A stretch of DNA of 64,000 nt, from assembly GCA_019459325.1 (NCBI GenBank), contig JAIBFA010000047.1, forward strand, positions 52,312 through 116,311, read 5' to 3'. Below the pieces are notes generated by a model. The model worked only from the letters and a program-made list of their open reading frames with translations, made no database searches and had not been told where the DNA came from. The position numbers and the translations under genes were made by a program. This DNA comes from Thiobacillus sp. (GTDB lineage Bacteria > Pseudomonadota > Gammaproteobacteria > Burkholderiales > Thiobacillaceae). Below, piece by piece: positions 36,709-49,520 of this stretch (the first letter of the stretch is position 1; every line of letters starts with the position of its first letter).

Positions 36709-38628
36709 TCAGGACGTCTTCCTCGCCCGCAGATACCACTCGGCCAGCAGACGCACCTGCTTGTCGGTGTAGCCCTTGGTGACCATGCGCTGGACGAAGT
36801 CCTGGTGCTTCTTCTGCTCGTCGCTGGAGGCCTTGGCATTGAAGGAAATCACCGGCAGCAAGTCTTCGGTGCTGGAGAACATGCGCTTCTCGATCACCAC
36901 GCGCAGCTTCTCGTAGCTGGTCCAGGCCGGATTCTTGCCGTGGTTCTGGGCGCGCGCGCGCAGCACGAAGTTGACCACCTCGTGGCGGAAGTCCTTCGGG
37001 TTGGCGATGCCGGCGGGCTTCTCGATCTTCTCCAGCTCGGTATTGAGCTGGGCACGGTCGAGGACCTCGCCGGTGTCGGGGTCGCGGAACTCCTGGTCCT
37101 GGATCCACATGTCGGCGTAGGTCACGTAGCGGTCGAAGATGTTCTGGCCGTATTCCGAGTAGGACTCCAGGTAGGCGGTCTGCAGCTCCTTCTCGATGTA
37201 CTCGGCGTAGTGCGGCGCCAGGTATTCCTTCAGGTAGGCCACGTAGCGCTGTTCCGTCTCGGGCGGCAGCTGCTCCTGCTCGATCTGCTGCTCCAGCACG
37301 TAGAGCAGGTGCACCGGGTTGGCAGCGATCTCGCTATGGTCGAAGTTGAACACGCGCGACAGGATCTTGAAGGCGAAGCGGGTCGAGACGCCGGTCATGC
37401 CCTCGTCGACGCCGGCAAAATCCCGGTATTCCTGATAGCTCTTGGCTTTGGGGTCGGTGTCCTTGAGGCTCTCGCCGTCGTAGATGCGCATCTTGGAGTA
37501 GATGCTGGAGTTCTCCGGCTCCTTGAGCCGGGTCAGCACCGCGAACTGCGCCAGCATCTCCAGGGTGCCGGGCGCGCACGGCGATTCCGCCAGCGAGCTG
37601 TGCTGCAGCAGTTTCTGGTAGATCTTCACCTCCTCGGACACCCGCAGGCAGTACGGCACCTTGACGATGTAGATGCGGTCGAGGAAGGCCTCGTTGTTCT
37701 TGTTGTTGCGGAAGGTCGTCCACTCCGACTCGTTGCTATGGGCCAGCACCACGCCGTCGAAGGGAATGGCGCCGAAGCCCTCGGTGCCCTTGTAGTTGCC
37801 CTCCTGGGTGGCGGTGAGCAGCGGGTGCAGCACCTTGATCGGCGCCTTGAACATCTCGACGAATTCCATCAGGCCCTGGTTGGACAGGGACAGCCCGCCC
37901 GAGTAGCTGTAGGCATCGGGGTCATCCTGGGAGAATTTCTCCAGCTTGCGGATGTCGACCTTGCCGACCAGGGAGGAAATGTCCTGGTTGTTTTCGTCGC
38001 CCGGCTCGGTCTTGGAAATCCCCACCTGGCCCAGCACCGACGGCCAGCGCTTGATGACGCGGAACTTGGTGATGTCGCCGTTGTACTCGTGCAGCCGCTT
38101 CACCGCCCAGGGCGATAGCACCTTGCCGAGGTAGCGGCGTGCAATGCCGTATTCCTGTTCCAGGATGTCGCCGTCTTCGTCGGCCGAGAACAGGGACAGC
38201 GGCGAGTCGTTCACCGGCGAGCCCTTGATGGCGTAGAACGGCGCCTTCTCCATCAGGTGCTTGAGCTTTTCCGCCAGCGACGACTTGCCGCCGCCCACCG
38301 GCCCCAGCAGATAGAGGATCTGCTTCTTCTCCTCCAGCCCCTGGGCTGCGTGGCGGAAGTAGGAGACGATCTGCTCGATCGTCTCCTCCATGCCGTAGAA
38401 ATCCCTGAAGGCCGGATAAACCTTGATGACCTTGTTGGAGAAGATGCGAGAGAGGCGCGGATCCTGTCGCGTATCGACCAGTTCCGCTTCACCGATGGCC
38501 GCCAGCATGCGCTCGGCGGAGCTGGCGTACGCCATGCGGTCTTTCTTGCAGATCGCCAGGAATTCCTCCAGCGAGTATTCCTCTTCCTCCCGGCGGTAGC
38601 GTTCGATGTATTGATTGAACAAGCTCAT
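36709..38628 (-). CDS. PrkA-family serine protein kinase
   Basis: MSLFNQYIERYRREEEEYSLEEFLAICKKDRMAYASSAERMLAAIGEAE...YLLGPVGGGKSSLAEKLKHLME. Confidence 0.96.
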   Translation of the reverse strand: MSLFNQYIERYRREEEEYSLEEFLAICKKDRMAYASSAERMLAAIGEAELVDTRQDPRLSRIFSNKVIKVYPAFRDFYGMEETIEQIVSYFRHAAQGLEEKKQILYLLGPVGGGKSSLAEKLKHLMEKAPFYAIKGSPVNDSPLSLFSADEDGDILEQEYGIARRYLGKVLSPWAVKRLHEYNGDITKFRVIKRWPSVLGQVGISKTEPGDENNQDISSLVGKVDIRKLEKFSQDDPDAYSYSGGLSLSNQGLMEFVEMFKAPIKVLHPLLTATQEGNYKGTEGFGAIPFDGVVLAHSNESEWTTFRNNKNNEAFLDRIYIVKVPYCLRVSEEVKIYQKLLQHSSLAESPCAPGTLEMLAQFAVLTRLKEPENSSIYSKMRIYDGESLKDTDPKAKSYQEYRDFAGVDEGMTGVSTRFAFKILSRVFNFDHSEIAANPVHLLYVLEQQIEQEQLPPETEQRYVAYLKEYLAPHYAEYIEKELQTAYLESYSEYGQNIFDRYVTYADMWIQDQEFRDPDTGEVLDRAQLNTELEKIEKPAGIANPKDFRHEVVNFVLRARAQNHGKNPAWTSYEKLRVVIEKRMFSSTEDLLPVISFNAKASSDEQKKHQDFVQRMVTKGYTDKQVRLLAEWYLRARKTS

Positions 38629-39687
38629 GACGTACTCCTGGTCGTTGAACAGTGATGGACCTGACGCAACTCTCGCAATGATCGTGCCATATCCATAACG
38701 GCCATGGTTCGACCACATTGAGCACTATTGGTGCCCAAGATGAAAATACCCCAATGGAAGTTGGTGCATGCGCGGAGGCAGTGCACTGTCACGGGGCGCG
38801 GAGTTCAAGATGCACTGGCGCGGAGCACACCGGACGGACGTTGGCAGCGGGGATTTACGTAAGTGTCGGTTGATGAAGCACCCAGTTCATCAGCGCTTGG
38901 CGAGACTCAGTGTTGGAAGGCAATTTCAACGGTTGAATTCGCAACCCAAAGCAGACACTCAGGGAGAGGGTCGCGAGCGTCCGTTGTTCGGCCAGAGAGC
39001 CGCCGTTGGCGTACTGCGCCACCTAGGTCAGCTATGCACCGCACACCGGCCATTGGTTAGAAATACCGCTGAATGGCCGCTTTCAATTTCGGCGAATGCG
39101 CACTCCCGACCCCTAAGAGCCGGTCGCTTCCCATCGTCGATCCTCCCATCGTCGATGCGGTCAGCTATCAAAAGGAAGGGTCCTGGCATCACTATCCAGG
39201 CTTTTACCGCGACGCTGGTTTCCGTCGCGCCCAAAAGCTCGGAAAACAGAGAGACGCCGAAGAAGCTGGCAAGGCAAGAAAATGGATGCGCTGCGTCACC
39301 CCTTGTGCTCCCGTTCGTTCGCTCGTTCATTACGGGCCAACACAGAGGTTGGGCACGGTCAAGCGACTGAAGAGGTGCGTATCTCTATCTGGTGGCCGCC
39401 TAAGTACCTAAAAGCTTCATTGCACTGCTCCAGTTTGGTTGTGGATGACCCCCATCCAAACCCTTGATCTGATCACGCTCGCCGGCGCGGTTGTCCTTGC
39501 CGCGGTCGGTGGCGAGGCTCAGCCTGCGATGTGCTGGTGACGCCGCCCGACATGATGCCGAAGCCATGATTCTGGAAAATCCAGTTGAACCACAGCGCGC
39601 ACAAAAGAAAAAAGCAGGCTACGTAACTATTCGGTTTTATCCCTGTCTCTATAGTGGACAATTTAGGACCTTTTTAGAAGGAGCGTT

Positions 39688-40524
39688 ATGCAAAACTTGA
39701 CCCGCATCGTCGTCGCCACTGACTTCTCCCTGCCCGCCAATGCTGCTATCACCCGCGCAGCCCTGCTCGCCCGACAACATGGCGCAGAACTGCACCTGCT
39801 GCATGTGTTGTCCCCCCTGGCGCTGTATCCCGGTCAGGCTGTCGAGCCTGCCGCCAACGGCGACGCCAGACTCGCTGCCGCCCGCAGTCGGCTCAATGCC
39901 ACAGCCGGACGGGTGCTTGAGCGTTACGACGTCCATGTTCACATTGTGCAGCGTGTCGGCCGCGCGCATACCCGCATCGGAGAATATGCCAACGAAGTCG
40001 CCGCGGACCTGGTGGTGGCGGGCGTACGTGGCGAGGATTCCCTGCTGAGCCTGATGCTAGGCTCCACAGCCTGGCGCCTGCTACGTGTGTGCAAGCGTCC
40101 GGTGCTCGTCGTGCGCCATGTGCCCATCGGGCCCTATTGCCAAGTACTTGCAGCGGTTGATTTCTTCCCGCATACCCAAGCTGTCTGCACCTGGGCCAAA
40201 CAGATGGCCGGTAACGAAACGGTGCATGTGCTGCACGTGCTGGCGCCGCAGGATCAGGACGAACAGGCGAATGAGAGCATGCGTACCATTGCCGGAAATT
40301 TGATGGCCAATTTGCAATCAGACCTGCCCTACGAAACAGAAGGCCAGATTGAGGTCGGTTATCCGCCCGTCATGATTTTGCAACACGCCGCCCACTGCAA
40401 CGCGGATTTGATTGTGCTGGGTCGGCATGGTCAGGGCGGGCTGGAAGCGTACTTGCTGGGCAGCGTGAGCAAGGACGTGGCGCAGGCTGCGAATTGCGAC
40501 GTGTTGCTGGTGGACGCAGACTGA
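39688..40524 (+). CDS. Universal stress protein, tandem UspA
   Basis: MQNLTRIVVATDFSLPANAAITRAALLARQHGAELHLLHVL...DLIVLGRHGQGGLEAYLLGSVSKDVAQAANCDVLLVD. Confidence 0.93.
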   Translation: MQNLTRIVVATDFSLPANAAITRAALLARQHGAELHLLHVLSPLALYPGQAVEPAANGDARLAAARSRLNATAGRVLERYDVHVHIVQRVGRAHTRIGEYANEVAADLVVAGVRGEDSLLSLMLGSTAWRLLRVCKRPVLVVRHVPIGPYCQVLAAVDFFPHTQAVCTWAKQMAGNETVHVLHVLAPQDQDEQANESMRTIAGNLMANLQSDLPYETEGQIEVGYPPVMILQHAAHCNADLIVLGRHGQGGLEAYLLGSVSKDVAQAANCDVLLVDAD

Positions 40525-40533
40525 CGCACCCAG

Positions 40534-40869
40534 TTGCCCCAGAAGAGGCAAGGCAGCACAAACCAAGCCGTCGCCGAAGTCACGCTTAAGGTGCTGCGCC
40601 GCACCGTACCGACCGCCGTGCCCAGCATCAAACTCCTCTCCGGCGGGCAGAGCCCGGAAGAAGCCACCGCCAATCTGAACGCCTTGAATCAGCAGGCTTT
40701 GAATCAAGGTGGCGGGGCGTCACCTTGGCAACTTGGCATCTCTTACGGCCGCGCCTTGCAGCAACCTGCGCGGCACGCCTGGGGCGGCAAGCCCAAAAAT
40801 GTCCAGGCGGCGCAGCAGGCCTTGAAGAAGCGCGCCCGCCTCAACAGCCTGGCGATGCGCGGCGCTTAA
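40534..40869 (+). pseudogene. C-terminal remnant of class I fructose-bisphosphate aldolase
   Basis: EVTLKVLRRTVPTAVPSIKLLSGGQSPEEATANLNALNQ...PWQLGISYGRALQQPARHAWGGKPKNVQAAQQALKKRARLNSLA; no N-terminal two-thirds upstream. Confidence 0.85.
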
Positions 40870-41035
40870 GCTTCTGCTTTCGTGCGGCAGCACTTCCCGC
40901 AACCCCATGACTTGTTCCTACATATCGCAAATTTAGAGAGTAGGCCCCTTTAGTGACAGGGTGAGATAAGGACATACAATTCACCAGGAACTGAAAGACC
41001 TTTCGTAGCGTCATTGATGGCGTCAGGGGGCATGC

Positions 41036-41677
41036 ATGCAACAGGTAGTCATCTTTACGGTGCTGGGTCTGACTGTCTTGGCGGTGGGTGCCCTGGCTGT
41101 TTGCCACGATGGCCAGTTTGCCCTGTCTGAATTTGATCGTATCGGCCTCAGCCTTGCCGATGACCTGCGCAATGAGCCATTAGACCGGTTGATGCTGGGG
41201 GTCACCTGGCTCGGTTCGCTAATGTTGCTCTTGCCGCTGACAGTGTTGGGGGCAGGGTTTCTCTATTGGCGCGGTCGTCGGCGCGAGGCAAGTTTCATCC
41301 TTCTGACTTTGCTGAGCACCTCGGCCTTGAGCCACGTCGTCAAGCTTTGGGTGTCGCGGCCGCGCCCTGATCTTTTCCCTGCCTTGCTGCCCATGCCGGA
41401 GGATTGGTCCTACCCAAGCGCACATGCCATGCAAGTCATGGCAGTTGCGTTGGCGTTTTTCCTCATTGCCGGCCGTCAGCGCTTCGTCTGGGCTGTGCCA
41501 CTGCTTATCGCCGTGCTGCTGGTCGGCCTGTCGCGTATTTACCTTCAAGTCCATTTTCCCAGTGACGTCGCCGCCGGCCTGTTCGCTGCCGCTCTGTGGG
41601 TGGCGGGCTTGCACGCACTGCTCCTGCGGCAGCCAAGTCATAGCGTCCAAGTTGAAAGCGCGAGCGGCGCGGCATGA
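41036..41677 (+). CDS. PAP2-family phosphatase
   Basis: KLWVSRPRPDLFPALLPMPEDWSYPSAHAMQ...GLSRIYLQVHFPSDVAAGLFAA. Confidence 0.92.
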   Translation: MQQVVIFTVLGLTVLAVGALAVCHDGQFALSEFDRIGLSLADDLRNEPLDRLMLGVTWLGSLMLLLPLTVLGAGFLYWRGRRREASFILLTLLSTSALSHVVKLWVSRPRPDLFPALLPMPEDWSYPSAHAMQVMAVALAFFLIAGRQRFVWAVPLLIAVLLVGLSRIYLQVHFPSDVAAGLFAAALWVAGLHALLLRQPSHSVQVESASGAA

Positions 41678-42060
41678 GACATAAGTTTCTGGGTACCGGC
41701 GAACCGGGCTATCACCCCGTGCGAAAGCTGCGCACTATCGTTTCGGGTTTGCGCTATGCCGTGATCTACGATTTCAGCGTCGCCTGGAAGCTCATCTTCT
41801 CGCTGCTGGTATTGTTGGCAGCGCTGTTCGCGCGCGATTGGGTCGATTCCCTGCTGATCATCGTGGCCACTTCCCTGGTGCTGGTCGCAGAAATCATGAA
41901 CAGTGCCATCGAGGCTTTGTGCGATTTCGTCGAGACCCGACATAACGAAAAGATTGGCATCATCAAGGACATCGCGGCGGCCGGTGTTGGCATCGCGATG
42001 GTCGCCTGGCTGCTGGTGCTCGGGTTCGAGGTGGAAGAAATGCTGCGTGGCCTGACCTGA
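41674..42060 (+). CDS. dgkA: Diacylglycerol kinase
   Basis: GLRYAVIYDFSVAWKLIF...VLVAEIMNSAIEALCDFVETRHNEKIGIIKDIAAAGVGIA. Confidence 0.92.
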   Translation: MRHKFLGTGEPGYHPVRKLRTIVSGLRYAVIYDFSVAWKLIFSLLVLLAALFARDWVDSLLIIVATSLVLVAEIMNSAIEALCDFVETRHNEKIGIIKDIAAAGVGIAMVAWLLVLGFEVEEMLRGLT

Positions 42061-42073
42061 AGGAGATCATGCA

Positions 42074-43156
42074 ATGCTCTGGTTTATTCTCGGACTCATT
42101 GCGCTGGTTGCTGGCGCTGAACTGCTGGTACGCGGCGCTTCGAAACTGGCACTGTCGTTCGGCATCTCGCCGCTGGTGGTCGGCCTCACCGTGGTCGCCT
42201 TCGGCACCAGCGCGCCGGAAATGGCGGTGTCGGTGCAATCGGCATGGTCCGGCCAAGTCGATATCGCGCTCGGCAACGTGGTCGGCAGCAATATTTTCAA
42301 CGTGTTGTTCATCCTCGGCGCATCGGCACTGATCGTGCCGCTGGTGGTGCATCAGCAGATCATTCGCCAGGAAGTGCCGGTGATGATCGGCGCTTCGCTG
42401 CTGCTGTGGGCGATGGCCGCCGACGGCGGCATCAGCCGCTGGGAGGGCCTCCTGCTGGCGAGCCTGATTGTCGGTTATACCTTCATCATCATTCGCCAGA
42501 GCCGGCGCGAGACGGCCGCCATCAAGGCCGAGTATGACGAGGCGTTCGATGGCGTGGCGAAAGGCTGGGATGCGCACTGGGGCGTGCAGATTCTGCTGAT
42601 CCTGGCCGGTCTCGCCCTGCTGGTGCTGGGCGCGAACTGGCTGGTGGAGGCGGCGGTGACCTTTGCAAAACAACTCGGCGTCAGCGAACTGGTCATTGGC
42701 CTGACCATCGTCGCGGCGGGCACCTCGCTGCCCGAGGTAGCCACCTCCATCCTAGCCGCCATTCGCGGCGAACGCGACATCGCCGTCGGCAACGTGGTCG
42801 GCAGCAATCTCTTCAACATTCTGGCCGTGCTGGGCATCTCGGCCAGCGTCGCGCCCGGTGATCTCGCCGTGGCTCCGGCCATGTTGGCGTTCGATCTGCC
42901 AGTGATGGTGGCGGTAGCGATCGCATGCCTGCCGGTGTTCTTCAACGGATCGTGCATCTCCCGTTGGGAAGGCGCCCTGTTCCTGGCCCTGTATGTCGCT
43001 TACACCCTGTATCTGATCCTGTACGCTACCGGCCACGATGCCCTGCACGGCTACAGCGCGGTGATGGGCGGTTTCGTGCTGCCGCTGCTGGCGGTCACTT
43101 TGGTCGTACTGGCAGTGCGGCATTGGCGGCTTGCCCACCCCGATAACCGCACTTGA
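42074..43156 (+). CDS. Calcium/sodium antiporter (CaCA family)
   Basis: Two alpha-repeats VVGLTVVAFGTSAPEMAVSVQSAWSGQVDIALGNVVGSNIFN and VIGLTIVAAGTSLPEVATSILAAIRGERDIAVGNVVGSNLFN. Confidence 0.95.
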   Translation: MLWFILGLIALVAGAELLVRGASKLALSFGISPLVVGLTVVAFGTSAPEMAVSVQSAWSGQVDIALGNVVGSNIFNVLFILGASALIVPLVVHQQIIRQEVPVMIGASLLLWAMAADGGISRWEGLLLASLIVGYTFIIIRQSRRETAAIKAEYDEAFDGVAKGWDAHWGVQILLILAGLALLVLGANWLVEAAVTFAKQLGVSELVIGLTIVAAGTSLPEVATSILAAIRGERDIAVGNVVGSNLFNILAVLGISASVAPGDLAVAPAMLAFDLPVMVAVAIACLPVFFNGSCISRWEGALFLALYVAYTLYLILYATGHDALHGYSAVMGGFVLPLLAVTLVVLAVRHWRLAHPDNRT

Positions 43157-43238
43157 GTCGATAACAACACGCGCAGGCAGAACGCTTGCATCCCAAGGAA
43201 AGTAGCCATGCCAGCGTTTTTCAACCGAGGTTTTTCAG

Positions 43239-43670
43239 ATGATTCAACACCTGAAGCAGTTTGAACGCTTTATTGTCGCCGCCCTCATCCTCATGCTGGC
43301 CGTGGTCATCCTGCTGTCCGTCGGAGAACTGGCCTGGATACTGGCCCAGGACGTGATTTCGCCGCCGGTGCTGCTCCTGGATATCGACGAACTGCTGGAA
43401 CTGTTCGGCTTCTTCCTGCTGGTGCTCATCGGCATCGAACTGCTGGAGACCATCAAGAATTACTACACCGAAGGCAAGATCGAGCTGACCGTGATCTTCA
43501 CCGTTGCCCTCATCGCCCTGGCTCGCAAGATCATCATCCTGGAGCCGGACAAGTACGATCCCGTGACCCTGGTGGGCCTGGGCATCATGATCCTGGCTCT
43601 GGTGTGCGGTTACTGGGTCACGGTTACCCTGCGGCGGGGCGAGAAAGCGTCGCTTGTTGAGCGGCCATGA
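43239..43670 (+). CDS. PsiE-family protein
   Basis: MIQHLKQFERFIVAALILMLAVVILLSVGELAWIL...DELLELFGFFLLVLIGIELLETIKNYY. Confidence 0.82.
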   Translation: MIQHLKQFERFIVAALILMLAVVILLSVGELAWILAQDVISPPVLLLDIDELLELFGFFLLVLIGIELLETIKNYYTEGKIELTVIFTVALIALARKIIILEPDKYDPVTLVGLGIMILALVCGYWVTVTLRRGEKASLVERP

Positions 43671-43712
43671 GGGGCAATCCGTGCCCTGATCTACAATCTG
43701 CCTGATATCGGC

Positions 43713-45985
<2,273 letters not shown>

Positions 45986-45989
<4 letters not shown>

Positions 45990-46387
45990 AATCGGGCTCG
46001 GTCCTGCTCGAACGCGCAGCACCCTTGCTGTACTGGGCGATGCTGATCATCGCGCTGGCGATCTTGCTGCGCGGCCACAACGAGCCCGGCGGCGGCTTCA
46101 TCGGCGGGCTGGTGGCGGTGGCGGCGAGCGCCTTGCTGGCGATCATCCTCGACCCTGCCGCAGCACTGCGCCGGCAGCCGCTGGCACCGTTGCGGCTCGC
46201 CATGGCCGGCGTCGGCCTGACGCTGTTGAGCGGTCTGCCCGCTGTTTTCCTCGGGCTGCCCTACCTGACGCATCTGTGGTCCGGCGGCTGGTCAACCGTG
46301 CTGCTGTTCGACCTGGGCGTGTTCTGCGCGGTCTGGGGCACGCTGACTGGCTATCTCTATCCGCTGCTGGAGGCCGACCCGCGATGA
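45986..46387 (+). CDS. mrpB: Mrp subunit B
   Basis: [51 protein letters not shown]. Confidence 0.92.
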
Positions 46388-46767
46388 TGCTGATGTTGAT
46401 CCTGAGCCTGTCCGTTCTGGTTGCCGCCAGCGTGCTGCTGATCCTGTCGCGCGATACGCTGCGTCTGGTCGTCGGTCTCGCCATGCTCGGCGGTGCGGCC
46501 AATCTCATGGTGTTTCTGGCCGGGCGGCCGGGTTCTGTTTTGCCACCTATCATCGCCGCCGGCGCGGAAACCCTGCCAGCCGCCGCCAATCCGCTGCCGC
46601 AGGCGCTGGTGCTGACCGCCATCGTCATCGGCTTCGCGCTGCTCTGTTTCGCACTGGTGTTGATCGCCAATCTGGCGCGCCAGGACGCCCGTCAGGATAG
46701 CGACGCCTTGCGCGCCAACGAGCCTGTCGCGACCGACCCGATCAAACCCCCGGTGATGGAGCCGTGA
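46384..46767 (+). CDS. mrpC: Mrp subunit C
   Basis: NuoK-like MMLMLILSLSVLVAASVLLILSRDTLRLVVGLAMLGGAANLMVFLAG...DPLPQALVLTAIVI-like. Confidence 0.9.
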   Translation: MMLMLILSLSVLVAASVLLILSRDTLRLVVGLAMLGGAANLMVFLAGRPGSVLPPIIAAGAETLPAAANPLPQALVLTAIVIGFALLCFALVLIANLARQDARQDSDALRANEPVATDPIKPPVMEP

Positions 46768-48221
46768 TGCTGCTCTTGCTGCCGATCCTGATCCCCCTCG
46801 CCGCCGCGTTGCTCGCGGCGCTGCTGCCGGCGCGTGGGCAGCAAATGATCGGTGTTGCCGCCGCGCTGGCGCAGGTTCTCGCCGCCGGCACGTTGCTGGC
46901 GGTCCTGCCCGAAGGCGGCCGGGTGTCTCTCATGTTGGGCAACTGGCCGCAGCCCTATGGCATCGAACTGGTCGCCGATACGCTGAGCGCGGCCCTGGTT
47001 CTGGTCAGCGCCCTGCTCGGGCTGGCGGTCATGCTCTATTCGTTTGGCCGGGATGATCAGGAAAGCGCAACCCGGAACGCAACCACAACGCCGCTGATGC
47101 TGGGCCTGCTGGCATCGGTCGCGGCGGTGTTCCTGGCCGCCGATCTGTTCAACCTGTACGTCTGGTTCGAACTGATGCTGATCGCCACGCTGGGCTTGCT
47201 GGTGGGTCATGGATCTGCGCGCGGCAACGAAGCGGCCTTCAAATATCTGGCGCTGAATCTGCTCGGTACCCTGCTCGTGTTGGTCGCGGTGGCGCTGATT
47301 TATGCCGCCAGCGGCCAGCTCAATTTCGCCGCCTTGCAGGTGGCCGGGCAGTGGCCGGATGTCGCCGCCGGACTGCGGCCTTATCTCGGTCTGCTGCTCC
47401 TGGCGCTGTTGCTGAAGGCCGGGGCGCTGCCCCTGTTTGCCTGGTTACCGGCCAGCTATCCGGTGCTGCCGCCCGCCGTCCTTGCCCTGGTTGGCGGGCT
47501 GCTGACCAAGGTCGCGGCCTATGTGTTGTTGCGCCTGAGCGGCCAGGTATTCGCCGTACACGAGCTCTGGCTGGAGGCGCTCGGCTGGCTGGCCTTGCTC
47601 ACCATGCTGGTCGGGGTGCTGGGCGCCGCCTATCACTGGGACGTGCGCCGCATCCTGGCGCTGCACATCGTCAGCCAGGTCGGCTACCTGCTGCTCGGCA
47701 TCGCGCTGGCCAGCCCGGCCGCGGCGGCCGGGACCGCCTACTTCGCCGTCCACAACATCCTGGTCAAGGCCAACCTGTTCCTGATCGCCGGACTGATGTT
47801 CGCCAGCGCCGGCCATTACGACCTGCGCCACATCGGCGGCCTGTATGCGGCGCGCCCGCTGTTGGCTGTGCTGTTCCTGATCAGCGCCTTTTCGCTGGTC
47901 GGCGTGCCACCCAGCACCGGTTTTTGGGGCAAGTTCATGTTGCTGCGCGAGGCGTTCGAACAGGAACGTTATGTCTGGGGCGGCGGCGCCCTTGCCGTCG
48001 GCCTGCTGACCCTGTATTCGATGAGCAAGATCTGGCTGGAAGGCTTCTGGAAGGCGCATCCGGAGCCGGCCGCGAGCGCCGGCGCGATTCCGCTACCGGC
48101 CTATGCCGCGGTGCTGCTGCTGACCGGACTGATCCTGGTCATGGCGCTGTATCCGGAACCGTTCATCCACCTAGCGCAGGTCGCAACCGCCGGTTTCTGG
48201 CATCAGGGCAGCGGAACATGA
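46767..48221 (+). CDS. mrpD: Mrp subunit D
   Basis: NuoN-like membrane protein in operon. Confidence 0.92.
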   Translation: MLLLLPILIPLAAALLAALLPARGQQMIGVAAALAQVLAAGTLLAVLPEGGRVSLMLGNWPQPYGIELVADTLSAALVLVSALLGLAVMLYSFGRDDQESATRNATTTPLMLGLLASVAAVFLAADLFNLYVWFELMLIATLGLLVGHGSARGNEAAFKYLALNLLGTLLVLVAVALIYAASGQLNFAALQVAGQWPDVAAGLRPYLGLLLLALLLKAGALPLFAWLPASYPVLPPAVLALVGGLLTKVAAYVLLRLSGQVFAVHELWLEALGWLALLTMLVGVLGAAYHWDVRRILALHIVSQVGYLLLGIALASPAAAAGTAYFAVHNILVKANLFLIAGLMFASAGHYDLRHIGGLYAARPLLAVLFLISAFSLVGVPPSTGFWGKFMLLREAFEQERYVWGGGALAVGLLTLYSMSKIWLEGFWKAHPEPAASAGAIPLPAYAAVLLLTGLILVMALYPEPFIHLAQVATAGFWHQGSGT

Positions 48222-48565
48222 CGCAAAACATGACTCGAACCCGGGCCATTCTGCTGTTACTGGCCAATCTGTTGAAGGAACTGGCCCTGTCCGGCTGGAG
48301 CACGGCGCGGGTGATTCTGACGCCGCGCGGCCAGGTGCAACCGGGCTTTGCCCGCCTCGCCTATGGCGACCTCGGGCCGGCTGCCTCCAGCCTGCTCGGG
48401 GTGCTGGTCACCTTGACACCGGGCACCACCAGCCTGGATATCGACACGGAGCGACACGAAATACTGCTGCACCTGCTCGACAGCCGCCAGGCCGAGGCCA
48501 CCCTGGCGGCCATCGAACGCGATTTCGTGCGGCCGCTGCGTGTCTTGTTCGGAGCAACGGCATGA
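48218..48565 (+). CDS. mrpE: Mrp subunit E
   Basis: MTQNMTRTRAILLLLANLLKELALSGWSTARVILTPRGQVQPGF...TLTPGTTSLDIDTE. Confidence 0.87.
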   Translation: MTQNMTRTRAILLLLANLLKELALSGWSTARVILTPRGQVQPGFARLAYGDLGPAASSLLGVLVTLTPGTTSLDIDTERHEILLHLLDSRQAEATLAAIERDFVRPLRVLFGATA

Positions 48566-48843
48566 CCCTGACCCTGCTGTTCGTTATTGTTGCCGGCCTG
48601 GCTGCCGTGCCGGGTCTGCACCGGCTGCTGGTCGGCCCGACGCTTGCCGACCGGGTTATTGGCCTCGATCTACTGTTTGCCGTCGCCATCATTCTCAGCA
48701 TAACGGCAGCGCTACTCAGCCAACGCACGGTGTTCCTCGATGTCGCCATTGGTCTCGCGGTGGTCGGTTTCGTCGCCACGCTGGCCTGGGCGCGACTGAT
48801 TCAGGGTAGTGTGAATTCTGACCCAGCGGGAGGCGAACAGTGA
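48562..48843 (+). CDS. mrpF: Mrp subunit F
   Basis: RLLVGPTLADRVIGLDLLFAVAIILSI. Confidence 0.9.
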   Translation: MTLTLLFVIVAGLAAVPGLHRLLVGPTLADRVIGLDLLFAVAIILSITAALLSQRTVFLDVAIGLAVVGFVATLAWARLIQGSVNSDPAGGEQ

Positions 48844-49127
48844 TCAGCACAACACTCGGCTGGCTGCTCTGCGGGCTGGCGCTAGTCATCCTTCTGATCG
48901 CCGCACTGGGCGTTTATCGCTTACCGGATGCCTTGTCACGACAGCATGCCGCCACTAAGGCCGCTACCCTGAGCTTGACGCTGTTCGCGCTGGGCACCGC
49001 GTTGGTGGCGTGGGACTCGGCCTGGACTTGGCGTCTGATCCTGCTGGTGACGATCCTTTTCACGGCGTTGCCACTGGCGTCGCATGCCTTGGGACGGGCG
49101 GCGGCCGCTCTAAGCGAACCCGAATGA
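48840..49127 (+). CDS. mrpG: Mrp subunit G
   Basis: GVYRLPDALSRQHAATKAATLSLTLFALG...ILFTALPLASHALGRAA. Confidence 0.9.
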   Translation: MISTTLGWLLCGLALVILLIAALGVYRLPDALSRQHAATKAATLSLTLFALGTALVAWDSAWTWRLILLVTILFTALPLASHALGRAAAALSEPE

Positions 49128-49520
49128 CTGTTGGGTTTAACTCGTTGGGTGTCGTTGGCTTGCAGGGTAACGGCAAGATGTGCGCAGGTGTTGTTGGCCG
49201 AAGGTGCCGTTGGAGATTTAGCCGACTACTTCCGCTATGAATTCGTGAGCACGTATCCGCTGATTCAGAAAGCAGCCTTTTAAACGATTTCCTGGCCTAC
49301 GCCCGGTGACGCCGCCTCTTACCTGCCGATGGGGCCTCAGAGGATCACCGGCGGCTCTGGCCGAATTGCACTCGTAGGCTATCCGGCAGGTTTCAGAGAG
49401 CAGCAGCCGTTCCAATGACCGTTGTTCCGAAGCGATGTACGGCTGGTCGTGGCCAAGTACACGCATACGGCATCTCGCCGAAAAGTGGCCAAGCGCTGAG
49501 GCAAGCAAACCTTTCCGCGC

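Noticed and set aside
36709-38628. PrkA-YeaH-SpoVR operon as a novel system
   Set aside because: Known conserved stress-related three-gene set in proteobacteria; ordinary.
39649-39680. TAGTGGACAATTTAGGACC-like sequence upstream of uspA as a transposon end
   Set aside because: No inverted partner or transposase seen; not supportable.
49128-49520. Short ORFs between mrpG and the SOUL gene
   Set aside because: Fragmentary frames without recognisable domains; may be decayed DNA but nothing can be named.
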